From Phymatolithon calcareum (Eukaryota; Rhodophyta; Florideophyceae; Hapalidiales): 64,000 nucleotides of DNA. A model generated the notes under the pieces. That model saw only the letters and a list, made by a program, of their open reading frames with translations. It was not told where the DNA came from and did no database searches. The stretch is taken from assembly GCA_977006965.1 (NCBI GenBank), contig OZ345356.1, forward strand, positions 1,426,001 to 1,490,000, written 5' to 3'. This document shows, one piece after another, positions 20,447 to 30,462 of the stretch. The number at the start of each line of letters is the position of its first letter. Position 1 is the stretch's first letter. The translations under genes were made by a program, and so were the position numbers.

Positions 20447-20700
20447 CGTTCGGCGAACATTCGGCGAACATTCGGCGAACGTTCGGCTGTTTTGTTGCTG
20501 AAGTTCTAATTTGTCAATTTTTAATGAGCTCCCACTCGTGCGCTCGCGAGACAGCTGAAAAGTTTATTGCAAATCTTTGTCACTCATAACTTGTAGAACA
20601 ACTACATCACAGCGATCTGGAAAATGTTATTGCTTTCCAAAAAAGTTCGGTAGGTAAAATTTCGAAACATCGCTGAATTGCCGAACATTCGGCAATTTAG
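20447..20700. repeat. Tandem TTCGGCGAAC repeats
   Basis: GTTCGGCGAAC/ATTCGGCGAAC occurs several times head to tail at about 20453-20490, with scattered copies (GCCGAACATTCGGCAATTT at about 20680). Each unit is nearly palindromic. Could be binding sites at a transposon end. Confidence 0.5.
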
Positions 20701-20724
20701 ACCAGCTAATTCTTGCCGTTCGAT

Positions 20725-21469
20725 TGATCGAGCTTGTTTATTGCACCGAATCTTTGAATACCTTGATCAGTGCTACCATAATTCGTGTCCATTATGCGCA
20801 TAAATTTATAGAACTGGCGAGAATTCGGCAAGCGAAGTTTAAAGAAAGCAAAAATTCGAACAGTCGAGGCAACTAAGTTCGTTGAAGCTGTCTATGAAGA
20901 CATTTTGAGAAACAAATAGAACGCTCACTAGTAGTACAATACGGCACTGCACAGCAGTTGCAATTGGAATTGCACCAAAACGTTTTAGAGCCAAACAACG
21001 ATTTTGTACGCTGGCTGTCACCTCTAATTCTTTGATTGGTCAGGCCCACCGCATTGCGGATCACATGATGTGATCTGCAGTGAGGTGGGTGATGATCACC
21101 CATTATATTTGACACATGCGTCGAGTACGTTAGGCATCATCTTTCAGAAACACGCCGTATCAAAAGCATTAGATCGCTATTAACGAAATGTTACAACTTT
21201 TATCAAATGTGCATCGTGAGGTTCTGATTAATTCGCCTATGGCCAACACTGCAGGTGCAGATTTCAAAAAAATTCGGACTTTCGAATTTTCCCGCAACCC
21301 CAGCTTCTCAAAAAATTAAAAATTATTTCATGCACTACTCTCTACCTCGTCGAAATTAGCATCTCCGTCATAGCAGGCGATGAGGTCAATTATGGCCTGA
21401 GGCGCTTTGTCGATGTATTTTCGCTTCGCCTCAAATATTGTGGATGTTCGGCCTGGGGCGTGTCTACGA
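20725..21469. other. Interval without a supported gene
   Basis: AT-rich, with scattered ATTCG and TTCGGC motifs like the preceding element. No coding signal. It may be the body of another non-autonomous element ending near 21290. Confidence 0.35.
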
Positions 21470-22540
21470 GAAGAAGAAGAAAGGTCATTTTTATTTAAAA
21501 GTTACCATCGCATCAGCTGACGCTTGGGGCAACTTTCCTAGGGCCAAGAGCTTTTGGCTGGATTCTGTCTATGGAAGATTTTCTTTCCTTGTTGGTGTAA
21601 TAGGACTCAGTGGACTACAAAAACCCACCTCTGGTCTCCTTCGAGATCGCGCGGCGGAAAATTACTCCCCTGTCCTGTGACACGCTGTTATTTCAAGTTG
21701 CGGGCATTCCTTACTTTTCCACAGGCTGGAACATGGTTAGGAGCTCATCGAGTGCTCGCTTAGTCCAGGCACTGTCCTCTTTGGAGAGTCTGTCCTTGCG
21801 AGGCCATTTATCACGTTTTCGATGGCATCTTTCACACATTGGCCGGTGAGTTCGATAAGGGTGGAGGTGCTCATTGGAGAGAACATTCCAAATGACCACT
21901 TGATGGCAAGTATTCTATGTCTTCTTGAGTTGAAGAGAAGGCGCGGGGGTAACTACACTTTCGCGTGTGGTATAGGTCGTTTTTTCGACTTTTCCATATC
22001 CTCTGCAGCCTCCAGTATCTTGTTTCTTTGGTATTTCTTGATGTTTGTCGTAGCCGTGGTTTCGTTTGCAGCTTCCCACAGGAAACCATTCACTCTCACG
22101 TGGACAATATCTCTCTCCGCTTCTAATCGTTCCTTGTTCGCTATCTCTGTTGTTGGACCAGATATCAGCGCATCGCGTCTTCATATCAATCTCTGCACGA
22201 AGCGTCATGCAAGGACGTCTCTTCCTCCCTTGGGTTGGAGAATGCGAAACATGGCTTTGCACCTTTCCAAGCTTCTTTTTTCTGGTTTGCCAAAGATTTG
22301 CCCGAAGAACATAGATTCAACTTTCCTGACTTCCGAGTGCGCGTCTGCGAGAAGTGACCTGTTTTTGCACACGAGGAGCAGTGACGGGCCCTCATTTCGG
22401 ACAGCAAGTAGGGCCTCTTGGGCTTGCGGTCCGGGTTAGCGACAAGGTCAAACGGCACCAACTCATTCTGTATTAGCTGGTCACCAGTGACTGCAACGCG
22501 AGAGATGCTGCCCTCGTGCTGCTTAGTCCACGTTCTCATC
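21470..22540 (-). mobile_element. LINE-B, longest copy in the window (decayed)
   Basis: 3' end at 21470 (GAAGAAGAAAGG then AAAAGTTACCATCGCATC). Minus-strand coding in several frames: RKDRLSKEDSAWTKRALDELL (about 21770), a W-F-P-ST segment near 21870, KKYQRNKILEAAEDMEKSK (about 22030), and upstream a knuckle-like CSSCAKTGHFSQTRTR (about 22370) that keeps Cys-Cys-His but lacks the last Cys. It has no reverse transcriptase motifs in this stretch. Confidence 0.65.
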
Positions 22541-22635
22541 AGCCATGCGTCCCCAAACCTGTTCTTGGTTCACGGGTCGAACGCGACCCGATGGTGCGCC
22601 AAGCGTCTAGAAGCGTACATAAGTGAAGCGACGAC

Positions 22636-23245
22636 GTGGCTATATGGTCGCTGGTGCTCTTAAAAGTGGCGTCAAGAGAATGTAGCCAAGTAGTCTCTGT
22701 TAACTACCACACGGAATGGTGTCACTTCGCTGCTAACAACACACTTCAGCATGTCACTTTCGATGACCTCCGGCTGCACAAGCAGCTTCTACGCTCGGAG
22801 AATTCTTGTAGCAGTAAGGCGTGTGGAAGTTGCCCGTCGATGTGCCTTGCCAATAGACGTGTTGTGGGCGATTACGAGGTTGACAATGTCGTCAAAGTTT
22901 GCTCCAGGGTACTTGCCCACACTTCGCACGACCTCCTTCTTCTACATGACTTGAGAGCGTTGCGAGATAGCTTAGCAGTCAAATGCGACGAGGTGCAGAG
23001 TTCTTTGCATAGCGGATGAGTAGTGTAATGATAAGCGTCTGTCTAGCTCATATCATAACGAGTAGTAGTTTTGCATCGACAATCCCGTCGAGGACTGAGA
23101 TAGGACTACTTTGAGTTCTGAGTTTTCCCGTCCGCCATTCTGCTGGACGTTTCGTGAGCTGCACAAAGGTAGGTAGCATCAGAGGAAGCCTTGCCCATAT
23201 CTTCGGAAGTCTGTGGGGCTTTTAAATAAACTTGAATGAAAAAAG
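22636..23245 (+). mobile_element. LINE-E 3' portion
   Basis: An open stretch of about 127 codons (22636-23019) with HDLLLLHDLRALRDSLAVK, function not recognised. It is followed by a 3' UTR whose end, GGAAGTCTGTGGGGCTTTTAAATAAACTTGAA plus A-run at 23210-23243, recurs at 44790-44848. The 3' core resembles that of LINE-A and LINE-H. Confidence 0.5.
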
Positions 23246-23424
23246 TAGTTTTTGCAAGGGGTGCCGATTTAGCGAATTTTGACACCTTTTTCGGTCCATG
23301 CAGCGAATTTCCTCAAATTTATATTTTACTGAAGTGTTATCAACGCATCTGCAGACCGCTTGGGGCGAGAATGAAGGTGTCCAACGAAAAGGATAAAACC
23401 CAAAGGGACAAACCGGAATAAAGA

Positions 23425-23520
23425 AGAAGAAGTGGAGATTTTTATTATAGTGTTACCAACGCATCTGCAGACGCTCTTTGGGGCAACACTTCTGATGAGC
23501 CACGAGGACTCAACTCAGAG
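23425..23520 (-). mobile_element. LINE-B 3' end fragment
   Basis: AAGAAGAAG then GGAGATTTTTATTATAGTGTTACCAACGCATCTGCAGACG, the LINE-B 3' end in inverse orientation. It is cut off shortly after GGGGCAACA. A similar CAACGCATCTGCAGACCGC piece is at 23340-23360. Confidence 0.6.
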
Positions 23521-23697
23521 CCCAACCGGAATAAAGAGCGTATCGCCCTCGCAGCACACTTCGCGGCCTTATGACTGAGGGGGCTCGACGAGGAGTGAAA
23601 GCTGCATGCGGGTCTAGGCGCGACGGTTGACGACGGCGGAAGAGACATCGATGGGCAACATTTCACGGAGCGAGCTCCAAAGCCTTGCGGAAACTCC

Positions 23698-24138
23698 AGC
23701 AGTAGTATCGTCACTGACGATACTACTGCAGGGCTACTAGCAAGTAGATTTTTATTGATTGCTAGATACAGTGCAATTCGATTTGCAAGTAGCAGTCCCG
23801 GCGATTGTCTGCAAGTTGTATTGCAAGTTGATAGCCTGCATTTATGACATGGGCCACGTCACGCAGCGCTGTATCCACACGTGGACTGAACGCCACGTCA
23901 GTACTGTAAACACTTGAATTGGTGCTCTACGTTTGTGACTATGATGGATTCGGCATAATACGTACCGAGATGGTACAGTATAAATTAGAGAGTGCATGAC
24001 ATGCACTACATTGTGTCCGCTCAACACAGTCAAACATTTTGCAATTCGTATTGCAAGTAGGCGGGTTTTTTGCAGTCCCACTCCAGTACAAGTAGATTGC
24101 AGTATACTGCAAGTCCAGTATACTGGATAGGACCCCTG
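23698..24138. mobile_element. Candidate non-autonomous hAT element with palindromic flank
   Basis: Right end ...GGACCCCTG at 24138 and left end CAGGGCTACTAG at 23729 fit the CAGGG hAT terminus. The subterminal DNA has repeated TTGCAAGT/ACTTGCA motifs. Immediately left is a perfect palindrome with 14-bp arms (23699-23727). ATCGTCAC at 23707-23714 matches ATCGTCAG after the right end in 7 of 8 bases. The inverted 14 bp may be filler from imprecise repair. Confidence 0.4.
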
Positions 24139-24329
24139 ATCGTCAGACGCGCGCGAGCCTTCGCGTCACCGGTCTGCGAGTGCTCAACTATGGCGGACCC
24201 GGGGCGCTAGAGACGATTAATTACGAAGAAAGAAACGAAAAGAAGGAACTGAGCAATTTCGGCGCCTTCGTAAAGCGGAAACCTTAGCTTGACCGTCAAC
24301 CGTAGTTCTAGGAATGGTACCAGTCGCAG

Positions 24330-24556
24330 CGACTCTCGATGAGCCTGCGATTGGTGGGAAACGCACTAGCTGAGGGGATCATCAGAACCTCTTTCGTACG
24401 GATTTTGTCGTCCTCTAAACCGGTTCCGTAGAGTATTGCCTGCAAACCTGCGAGGAAGCGGAGCGTACAGTAGAAGGCAAAATGGCCGAGAGGCTCCGAG
24501 TTCGACAAGCGTTTTCCAGCAGTTTGACCACGGCGTCCAGTTACGTAAATTGTAGG
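24330..24556 (-). mobile_element. Fragment downstream of a LINE RNase H region
   Basis: The minus strand matches 32390-32560, the tail of the RNase H-bearing fragment, through CGTACGGATTT and the GTTCCGTA blocks. No intact coding. Confidence 0.45.
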
Positions 24557-24561
24557 AACCA

Positions 24562-24660
24562 CTAGTGTCTAGTTTACGTCGATCGACCGGTACCTACAAA
24601 GGCGCTGGAAATATGAAACTGTTGCCCTCAATTGAGGGGCTCTCGTAAACTAGACACTAG
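24562..24660. repeat. 17-bp inverted repeats enclosing a CCCTCAATTGAGGG palindrome
   Basis: CTAGTGTCTAGTTTACG (24562-24578) and its complement (24644-24660) flank 65 bp holding the palindrome at 24625-24638. The right arm also marks the start of homology with the second gene copy near 34010. It looks like a very small inverted-repeat element. Confidence 0.5.
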
Positions 24661-26200
24661 ACCATAAGATGTGTTCCCCTGGACCAGGGACATGTCTGGA
24701 CCTATGATCTACAGGATATGAAGGATGTGTATCCCAACATTCATATACTGTAGGTACAGTACTTGCATGTGCCCACGGGGAAAATCAATGAGGTTCACAG
24801 CAGGCGCCAACGTAGGAACTCAATCCGAAGCCAGATAAACTAGAACTCGCCACAACCGTTTGCCCAGTACATATTTAGATATCCCCATTTATTGCACTGC
24901 CCAGAAACAATCCTCCGCCGAACGCAACCATCGAACGAAGCCACCTACCTTTTTCTCAATATGAACTTGAGGCCCAGCCGGAAATTTTGCGTTCGGTTGC
25001 ATTTCGTGTTCCTCATTCTCGTTACGGTTTCTCTATGTGCAACGGCTAGCCTTACGAAGAAGACGAACATTGCTGCATGCCAGTGGCAGTATTTTGTGAA
25101 AACTAATCTAGGGACTTGGCGTGGTCTACGACAGCGCATCCTGCTCAATGGGACCATTCGCAGCGACTCTTTAGCATCTCGCATCTACACAATTCCTGAC
25201 GGTGAAGATCCAAAGAACCCACAATCTATCATCCAGACAGCCATCGTCACAAGCCCGACATGGTACTCAAACGGCGACACAGTCCGGAAATTCCTCTACG
25301 AAAACGGTAATCCGATCTCCTTCGGACGCAGAATATATCCCAATGGAACGGTTCGCGTACCAAATACAGAACCTTTTGCAATATTCGTGAAGCCAAACGG
25401 CGATACGCTGGGCGTGCAGCAACGCCTTCTCGTCAATCCCTTCTGGGCGTATGAGGTGATTCTTTTTCATCCGCGAGACCCCGAAGTGCGCTTTCAGATC
25501 TCGACTTTTTACATTGGTGCGCAATTTAACTACGCCCTCACTCAGAGGGAAGTTCGTAGTGTTCCAACGTATCCCACCCGATTCTGGACGTTGGACAGGA
25601 ACGCATTTCCAAGGGCAGAGGTACCGTCATTGGGTCTGAGCAGGTTCTGGAAGGGTAAGACTGCGTGCGTGTTTAAAAATGCAGATTTGACGACGCATGA
25701 AGTCAAAGAAGTGGTCATGGCATTGGACATGCCATCACAACCCAAAGAGAAAATGTTTATTCTTGAATTGCCAGATGGTGTCACCGTTGTCTATCCAAAA
25801 CGTCTTGCAGACTATAACAAGAGAAATTTACTGTTCATGGTGATATGGGTTGTCGATAGTCGAACAGTGGTTCAGAGCATCGTCCATTTTGACACGAAGG
25901 GTCGTTTCACGAAGGAATGCACAACGACATTTACAAAGACGAATGAGCTTCATTTTATTTCCAAAACAGTTGCGGTCAAACTTTATTGATGTGTATTGTC
26001 TTTATCAAACGTAAAAGGTCAGCGTTAGACGTTAAAGTTGTCTTATCATAAGCAAAGACGAACTCTTTGGTGGCAGTCGGCGGCCTTATGGGGTTTATAT
26101 TAAAATATTTAAATTACTTTTGTGGTCAGTGTATTTCACAGAACCAGAGTAGACTTACCAGTGGTACTTGATGTCACAACTGTGAAAGCTGAACAAAGTG
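24644..26200 (+). repeat. Direct segmental duplication, copy 1
   Basis: Aligns with 34008-35560, including about 310 bp upstream of the coding start and about 200 bp downstream of it. In copy 2 a LINE-B interrupts the downstream part. Confidence 0.85.
24961..25989 (+). CDS. Secreted protein, possibly DUF3598/lipocalin-like, copy 1
   Basis: 342 residues from ATG 24961, which starts a clear signal peptide (basic MNLRPSRKFCVRL, hydrophobic FVFLILVTVSL, cut near CATAS). The body has NLGTWRGLRQRILLNGTI, a repeated -NGD/PNGT- theme, and WKGKTACVFKNADLTTHE. It resembles the G-x-W-x-G start and two-half layout of DUF3598 proteins of cyanobacteria and algae, in which each half is a beta barrel that may bind a ligand. 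That assignment rests on pattern only. Codons upstream of 24961 are open but have no ATG. Copy 2 at 34330 has about 90% the same sequence. The frame is intact, so I take this copy as the working gene. Confidence 0.75.
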   Translation: MNLRPSRKFCVRLHFVFLILVTVSLCATASLTKKTNIAACQWQYFVKTNLGTWRGLRQRILLNGTIRSDSLASRIYTIPDGEDPKNPQSIIQTAIVTSPTWYSNGDTVRKFLYENGNPISFGRRIYPNGTVRVPNTEPFAIFVKPNGDTLGVQQRLLVNPFWAYEVILFHPRDPEVRFQISTFYIGAQFNYALTQREVRSVPTYPTRFWTLDRNAFPRAEVPSLGLSRFWKGKTACVFKNADLTTHEVKEVVMALDMPSQPKEKMFILELPDGVTVVYPKRLADYNKRNLLFMVIWVVDSRTVVQSIVHFDTKGRFTKECTTTFTKTNELHFISKTVAVKLY

Positions 26201-26312
26201 CAGACCTTTGGGGAGGTTAGCAAAAATGATGATGCTATGATACTTACGTTGAGGGCATAACTGCAACGTATATGTAACATCGCAGCGGTCCAATTTACAT
26301 TTCATACAGGGA
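26190..26312. repeat. Dispersed repeat R, left part (copy 1)
   Basis: ACAAAGTGCAGACCTTTGGGG to TTCATACAGG matches 44398-44517. It continues beyond the LINE-B block at 27950-28110, matching 44518-44566 plus 44849-44990. The shared later part contains GCTATCAACAGAGCTCGG. Confidence 0.65.
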
Positions 26313-26358
26313 AGAAGAAAGAAGAAGATAGGTAGATTTTAATTTAAAGGTTACTAAG

Positions 26359-26619
26359 AAGAAGAAAGGTAGATTTTTATTTAAAAGTTACCAACGCATC
26401 TGCTGACGCTCGGGGCAACTTTCCTACGGCCAAGGGGTTTTGGCTAGATTCTGTCCTGAAGGGGTTTTCTTTTCTTGTTGGTGTGACACGACTCAGTGGA
26501 CTACAAAAACCCACCTCTGGTCTCCTTCGGGACCTCGAGGGGGAAAGTTACTCCCCTGTCCTGTGGCACGCTGCAATTTCAATTTGCGGGTAGTCCTTAC
26601 TTGTCCACAGCCTGAAACA
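26359..26619 (-). mobile_element. LINE-B 3' fragment nested in LINE-B
   Basis: 261 bp bounded by TAAAGGTTACTAAG at 26345-26358 and 26620-26633. The host at this point is itself the LINE-B 3' end. Confidence 0.85.
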
Positions 26620-26959
26620 TAAAGGTTACTAAGAGCATGTCTAGTGTGTGAGTAAAAATCTAAATTTACCTTGTTTGGCGTCATATTTCAGAGATAGTCG
26701 TATCTATTGTCCGAGTTATCTCCAAAAACAGTGGTCAAATCGCTACAATCATCTCCAAATTGGACGATATATGGAGATACATATAGCGATTTGACATGCC
26801 CATGCTAATTCCCCAGTCCAACCAGATTACCCCACTTAGCACAAGGCGAACGTATTCCCGCCAAATTTCACTATTGATTGCGGGCGAATCAAATTCCGCC
26901 TTGCCACTCTCGCCTCCCCTGCTCTTTCCCTTTGCCAATCCGAGAGCCTACTGCGCCCC

Positions 26960-27396
26960 ATGCTTCACCGCCACGATGTCTACGAGGGGAACGTGGATGC
27001 TGCGATGCTTCTGGCGCAGCATCTGAAGTTCTCCCAGTCTGTCGGTGAAGGCTCTTCGGCATCTTCCCCAGGGTACCGCGCTCGGGAAGTGGGCGCATCA
27101 AGCGGGGAAATCGATGGCACATCAAATACGGCCAAACCCTCGGTAATACAGCCATGGATGCACCCTCCTGGGGACGGCCGAAGGGCGCGAAGAGAACCAA
27201 GTCAGAAAGTGCTGTGGAGTCTGGGGCATACAAGATGACGAAGTCTATTGACTCCTTGTTCGCTGCCATCAAGAAGAGCGCTGATGAGAAGTCCGCCATT
27301 GTGAACGACGGCAGGTGCAGATGTCCTCGTCACATCATGGGTAGTACTGCCCCATGGGACAGTACTTCCCTCGTACTTCGTCATCAAATCATATAG
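26960..27396 (+). pseudogene. Myb/NAM-associated-like protein fragment
   Basis: WGRPKGAKRTKSESAVESGA (about 27167) followed by KMTKSIDSLFAAIKKSADEK resembles the C-terminal RP-G-KKAK region of the Myb-like accessory protein encoded by PIF/Harbinger elements, compare RRPMGVKKAKLKEK in the gene at 38468. The preceding part is in another frame. Probably a relic of a Harbinger element captured in the LINE-B composite. Confidence 0.4.
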
Positions 27397-27563
27397 TTAC
27401 ACGTTACCCTGTATCATAGCTTAGCGCTGACAACAGTAAGGGTGCTTGTCAAAATAAAATATCCAAATCGCAAAATATAGCTATTTACCATTTGGAGATA
27501 GCGCTTACATTAGGGATGTTCTAACGCACCTGCTGACGCTTGGAGCAACTTTCCTAGTGCCAA

Positions 27564-27911
27564 CAGGTGTGATAAATGGCCTCGAAAGGACAGACTCCTC
27601 AAAAAGGACAGTGCCTGGACTAAGCGAACACTCGATGAGCTCCTAACCATGTTCCAGCTTGTGGACAAGTAAGAAATGCCCGCAACTTGAAATAACAGCG
27701 TGTCACAGGACAGGGGAGTAATTTTCCCTCTCGAGGTCGCGAAGGAGACCAGAGGTGGGTTTTTGTAGTCCACTGAATCGTGTTACACCAGCAAGAAAAG
27801 GAACTCTTCCATAGACAGAATCCAACCAAAAGCTCTTGGCCCTAGGAAAGTTGCCCCATGCGTCAGCAGATGTGTTGGTACCTTTTAAATAAAAATCTAC
27901 CTTTCTTTCTT
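27564..27911 (+). mobile_element. LINE-B 3' fragment inserted head-on into a LINE-B
   Basis: 348 bp bounded by CTAGTGCCAA at 27554-27563 and 27912-27921. It encodes WTKRTLDELLTMFQLVDK near its start and ends TTTTAAATAAAAATCTACC plus a CTT tail. The host is a minus-strand LINE-B. Confidence 0.85.
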
Positions 27912-28479
27912 CTAGTGCCAAAAGGTTTTGGCTGGTTTCTTTTCTGGTTTTCATACAGGGAGGACATCTGTTCCTTCATTTGATTCTCGGGACAGTCCTG
28001 ACGCGAAGCTTCGTGCAGAGACAGATAAGAAGACGAGGATTCGCTAGCAGCAAGACTATCAACAGAGCTCGGAAAAAAGGAGCTCGAAGAAGCGGAACGA
28101 GACATCATCCACGAGAAAGTGAACAGATACCTGTGCTAAACTGCAAATGAAGCGCCAGTAAGACGAACATTAGGCGATACCAAATGACCAAGCCCCACCT
28201 GTGGTATAGTGGTAAAACTGCCTCAGCCCACCTGTGCTCATATTTCGGTATGATACGAGCACGAATGTTGAGGTCGCCGATTGAAGTCCTGTCACAAGCA
28301 AGAATTGAATTACTTTCCGCTAACGGCACACGGATGTCGTCGTGTAGTGGTGTACCGCAGTACTCGCAGGAAGCAGTTACGATATTACCTAGAATGACAT
28401 CAAGTTCGGGAACTTTTAGAGGCCCCTAGATGAGTAACCTTCGTGTCGCTCGAGGTCCTGCAATAAACAAACTAACGAA

Positions 28480-29045
28480 CAAAGGACCAAGATCATCGAG
28501 GCGAGAGAGGAGGCGAAGAAGTCAAAAAATCGACCTATCCCACTCTCGAAAATTATACTACCACCGCACCTGCTCTTCAACTCAAGAAGGCACGGAGCAC
28601 TTTCCATCATTTGATCAAATGGAATGTTTCCACCTATGAGTACTTCTTGCTTCATCGAACAAACTTGCCAATGTGGGAAAGATGTTATTCAAAAACGGAC
28701 TCTGGAAAGACAGGCTCTCAAAAGAGGAAACCTCTGGACGAAGCGAGCATTGGACGAGCTCCTGACCGTGTTTCAGGCTATCGGCAACTGCCATCCCCAC
28801 ACAGCAGGGCATTTGCTCCCTGAAAATCGGACATCCCCGCGTGACAAATGAACGAGGACTAATTTTCACCCTCGAGGGCCCTCGGGGGACCAGAGGTAGT
28901 TTTTGTAGACCACAGAACGGTGAAACACTCACCATAAGAAACTCTTCACCGAACAGAGTCAAGCCAAGTTTCCTTGGCTTACGAAAAGTTGCCCCAGGCA
29001 TCATCAGATGCGTTAGTAACTTTTGAAAAAAAATCTACTTTTCTT
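28480..29045 (+). mobile_element. LINE-B 3' fragment with C-terminal coding
   Basis: The plus strand, with frame changes, encodes EEAKKSKNRPIPLSKI, a LLFNSRRHGALS segment, FPPMSTSCFIEQTCQCGKD and WTKRALDELLTVFQ (about 28740). The LINE-B 3' UTR follows, ending GTAACTTTTGAAAAAAAATCTAC near 29038. Confidence 0.75.
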
Positions 29046-29054
29046 CACCTCTTT

Positions 29055-29510
29055 TTTTTGCAAATGTTTAGTTGTTTATTTGAAAGCCCTCATTGACATT
29101 CCTAAGACTGTACGGGAGCAGCTTTTCCTAACTTGTTCATTCTAGTATATCGCCTGGTCCCTAATAGAGGGACTCGTCGTTCTCCATATTGTCAATTATG
29201 GTGATTGCTCTGAGAGGAATTGTTTCAACATGAGGGCTTACATCTCTTTCAGCGCATGATCGAGTGACTCTTACAGCCGAATGCGTGTGTCTGGGTGGTA
29301 TCCTTCGACATTGAGACCGACTTGGCGCAGTTTGTTGATACACCCTACAGCTTTTTTACTCTCGATATTGCCATGTCATCGGAAACGCCCTTGTTTTTCC
29401 TGCTCATTCCAAAGTATGAAAGCCTTCAGGTTTGACGGAGCTCCTTTCCTGCCAGGTGTACCTTGTGCTTCGGAATGAATTTGTACTTAAGCATTTCGTC
29501 ACCCTGATAG
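29055..29510 (-). mobile_element. LINE-H 3' end joined to a LINE-F-like polymerase fragment
   Basis: 29055-29230 is the LINE-H 3' end with the IDNMENDESLY C terminus. 29281-29500 on the minus strand encodes, with gaps, an AGKEL to SYFGMS to INKLRQVGLNVEG series. That series matches the LINE-F polymerase region at about 55060-55230. Confidence 0.6.
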
Positions 29511-29679
29511 TGTATTCCATTTTACCCATTCCCGCTACGAATACCCCACGATCACGGCGCTACTAGCAAGGCAGCTCGGTAACCTTTCCTGCACAGAGTA
29601 ATTCGCCTCCGTTGAAATTACCGCTTTACGAGCGACAAATGCCGCTCTCGCCCTTGCCTACAGGACATCCCCCGAAGCG

Positions 29680-30462
29680 CGGAAGACAGAAGACTAGTTC
29701 TAGCGTTACGAATGCTTGAACGAGCCAGAACAAGGAAAATGGGCTTGCTCGCAGTCCCAAGAGAGGAAAGAGACGTTGAGGAATTGCAATGGGTGTGTCG
29801 TCACATATCATCAATGTTACATCACGACCTATTCGAGACGGCACTAACCTATCTCAAGCAGCGAGTTGCAGCAAAATCGTTGAGGTACCTGCTCTTTAAA
29901 GACGAAGGAGACGGCTTGGAGGCGAGCAGAAAGAGGAAAATTCCTTATCATATTCCCGGGTCTACTCCCGCCATCATCAGACTACCGAAAGCACGTCACC
30001 GCCAATTGGCGATTAAATGGGCATTCGGACGTTTTCCCCCATTGAGTACCACACTTCTGGAAGACAAATTCGGTGATATCGTACCAACTCTCATGAACAA
30101 GCTCGAAGTGTACCTTCATAGATATCGACTAACAGAAGAGGAGACTAGTGAGACTGAAAAGGCACTTGACAAAGTACTATTCCTCACGATCGTCTTTTAT
30201 GACGACATGGAATAGACCAAGACAAAATAGAACGGCGACGCTGAGATTCCTACGAACAGGACAAGTGGACTCTAAGCTTTTCCCTCCACCTTCTCTGGAG
30301 GAGGGTTTTTGCAGCTAGGGCTACGACGATAGCAACGAGCCCGGGTTTTGCGGGCTTTAACAGAGTAACGGAGCTACCAGGTAGTAGCATCTGAAACGCA
30401 TCTCCCTTACAGTCTTATGAGTGTTTCTGAGGGCGTTTAATAAATTAAAAATTCAAAAAAAA
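29680..30462 (+). mobile_element. LINE-A2, 5'-truncated, with target-site duplication
   Basis: Bounded by ACATCCCCCGAAGCG at 29665-29679 and 30463-30477. The paralogous empty site at about 14004 reads ACATCCCCCGCCCGAAGCG. The 3' UTR hairpin is at 30282-30305 and the tail AATAAATTAAAAATTC plus A-run ends at 30462. Confidence 0.92.
29682..30215 (+). CDS. LINE-A2 ORF2 C terminus (5'-truncated)
   Basis: Frame open from the element edge: EDRRLVLALRMLERARTRK, ELQWVCRHISSML, KRKIPYHIPGSTPAIIRLPK, RHRQLAIKWAFGRFPPLST and the end FYDDME. It corresponds to the last ~180 residues of LINE-A. No catalytic residues remain. The inverted copy at 61694-62407 is nearly identical. Confidence 0.8.
   Translation, partial: EDRRLVLALRMLERARTRKMGLLAVPREERDVEELQWVCRHISSMLHHDLFETALTYLKQRVAAKSLRYLLFKDEGDGLEASRKRKIPYHIPGSTPAIIRLPKARHRQLAIKWAFGRFPPLSTTLLEDKFGDIVPTLMNKLEVYLHRYRLTEEETSETEKALDKVLFLTIVFYDDME

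Larger units (their letters stand above)
26313..27949 (-). mobile_element. Composite LINE-B insertion with internal insertions
   Basis: Bounded by TTCATACAGGGA at 26301-26312 and 27950-27961. The uninterrupted site is at 44509-44520 (TTCATACAGGTA). LINE-B sequence is seen at both edges; inside lie two further LINE-B copies and about 850 bp of other DNA. Confidence 0.7.

Noticed and set aside
27863-28108. Serine-rich minus-strand frame conserved in two repeat R copies
   Set aside because: Conservation is explained by repeat homology; the plus strand is equally open, and composition alone does not support a protein.
28184-28429. Short plus-strand frame downstream of repeat R
   Set aside because: No motif and the opposite strand is equally open; probably chance.
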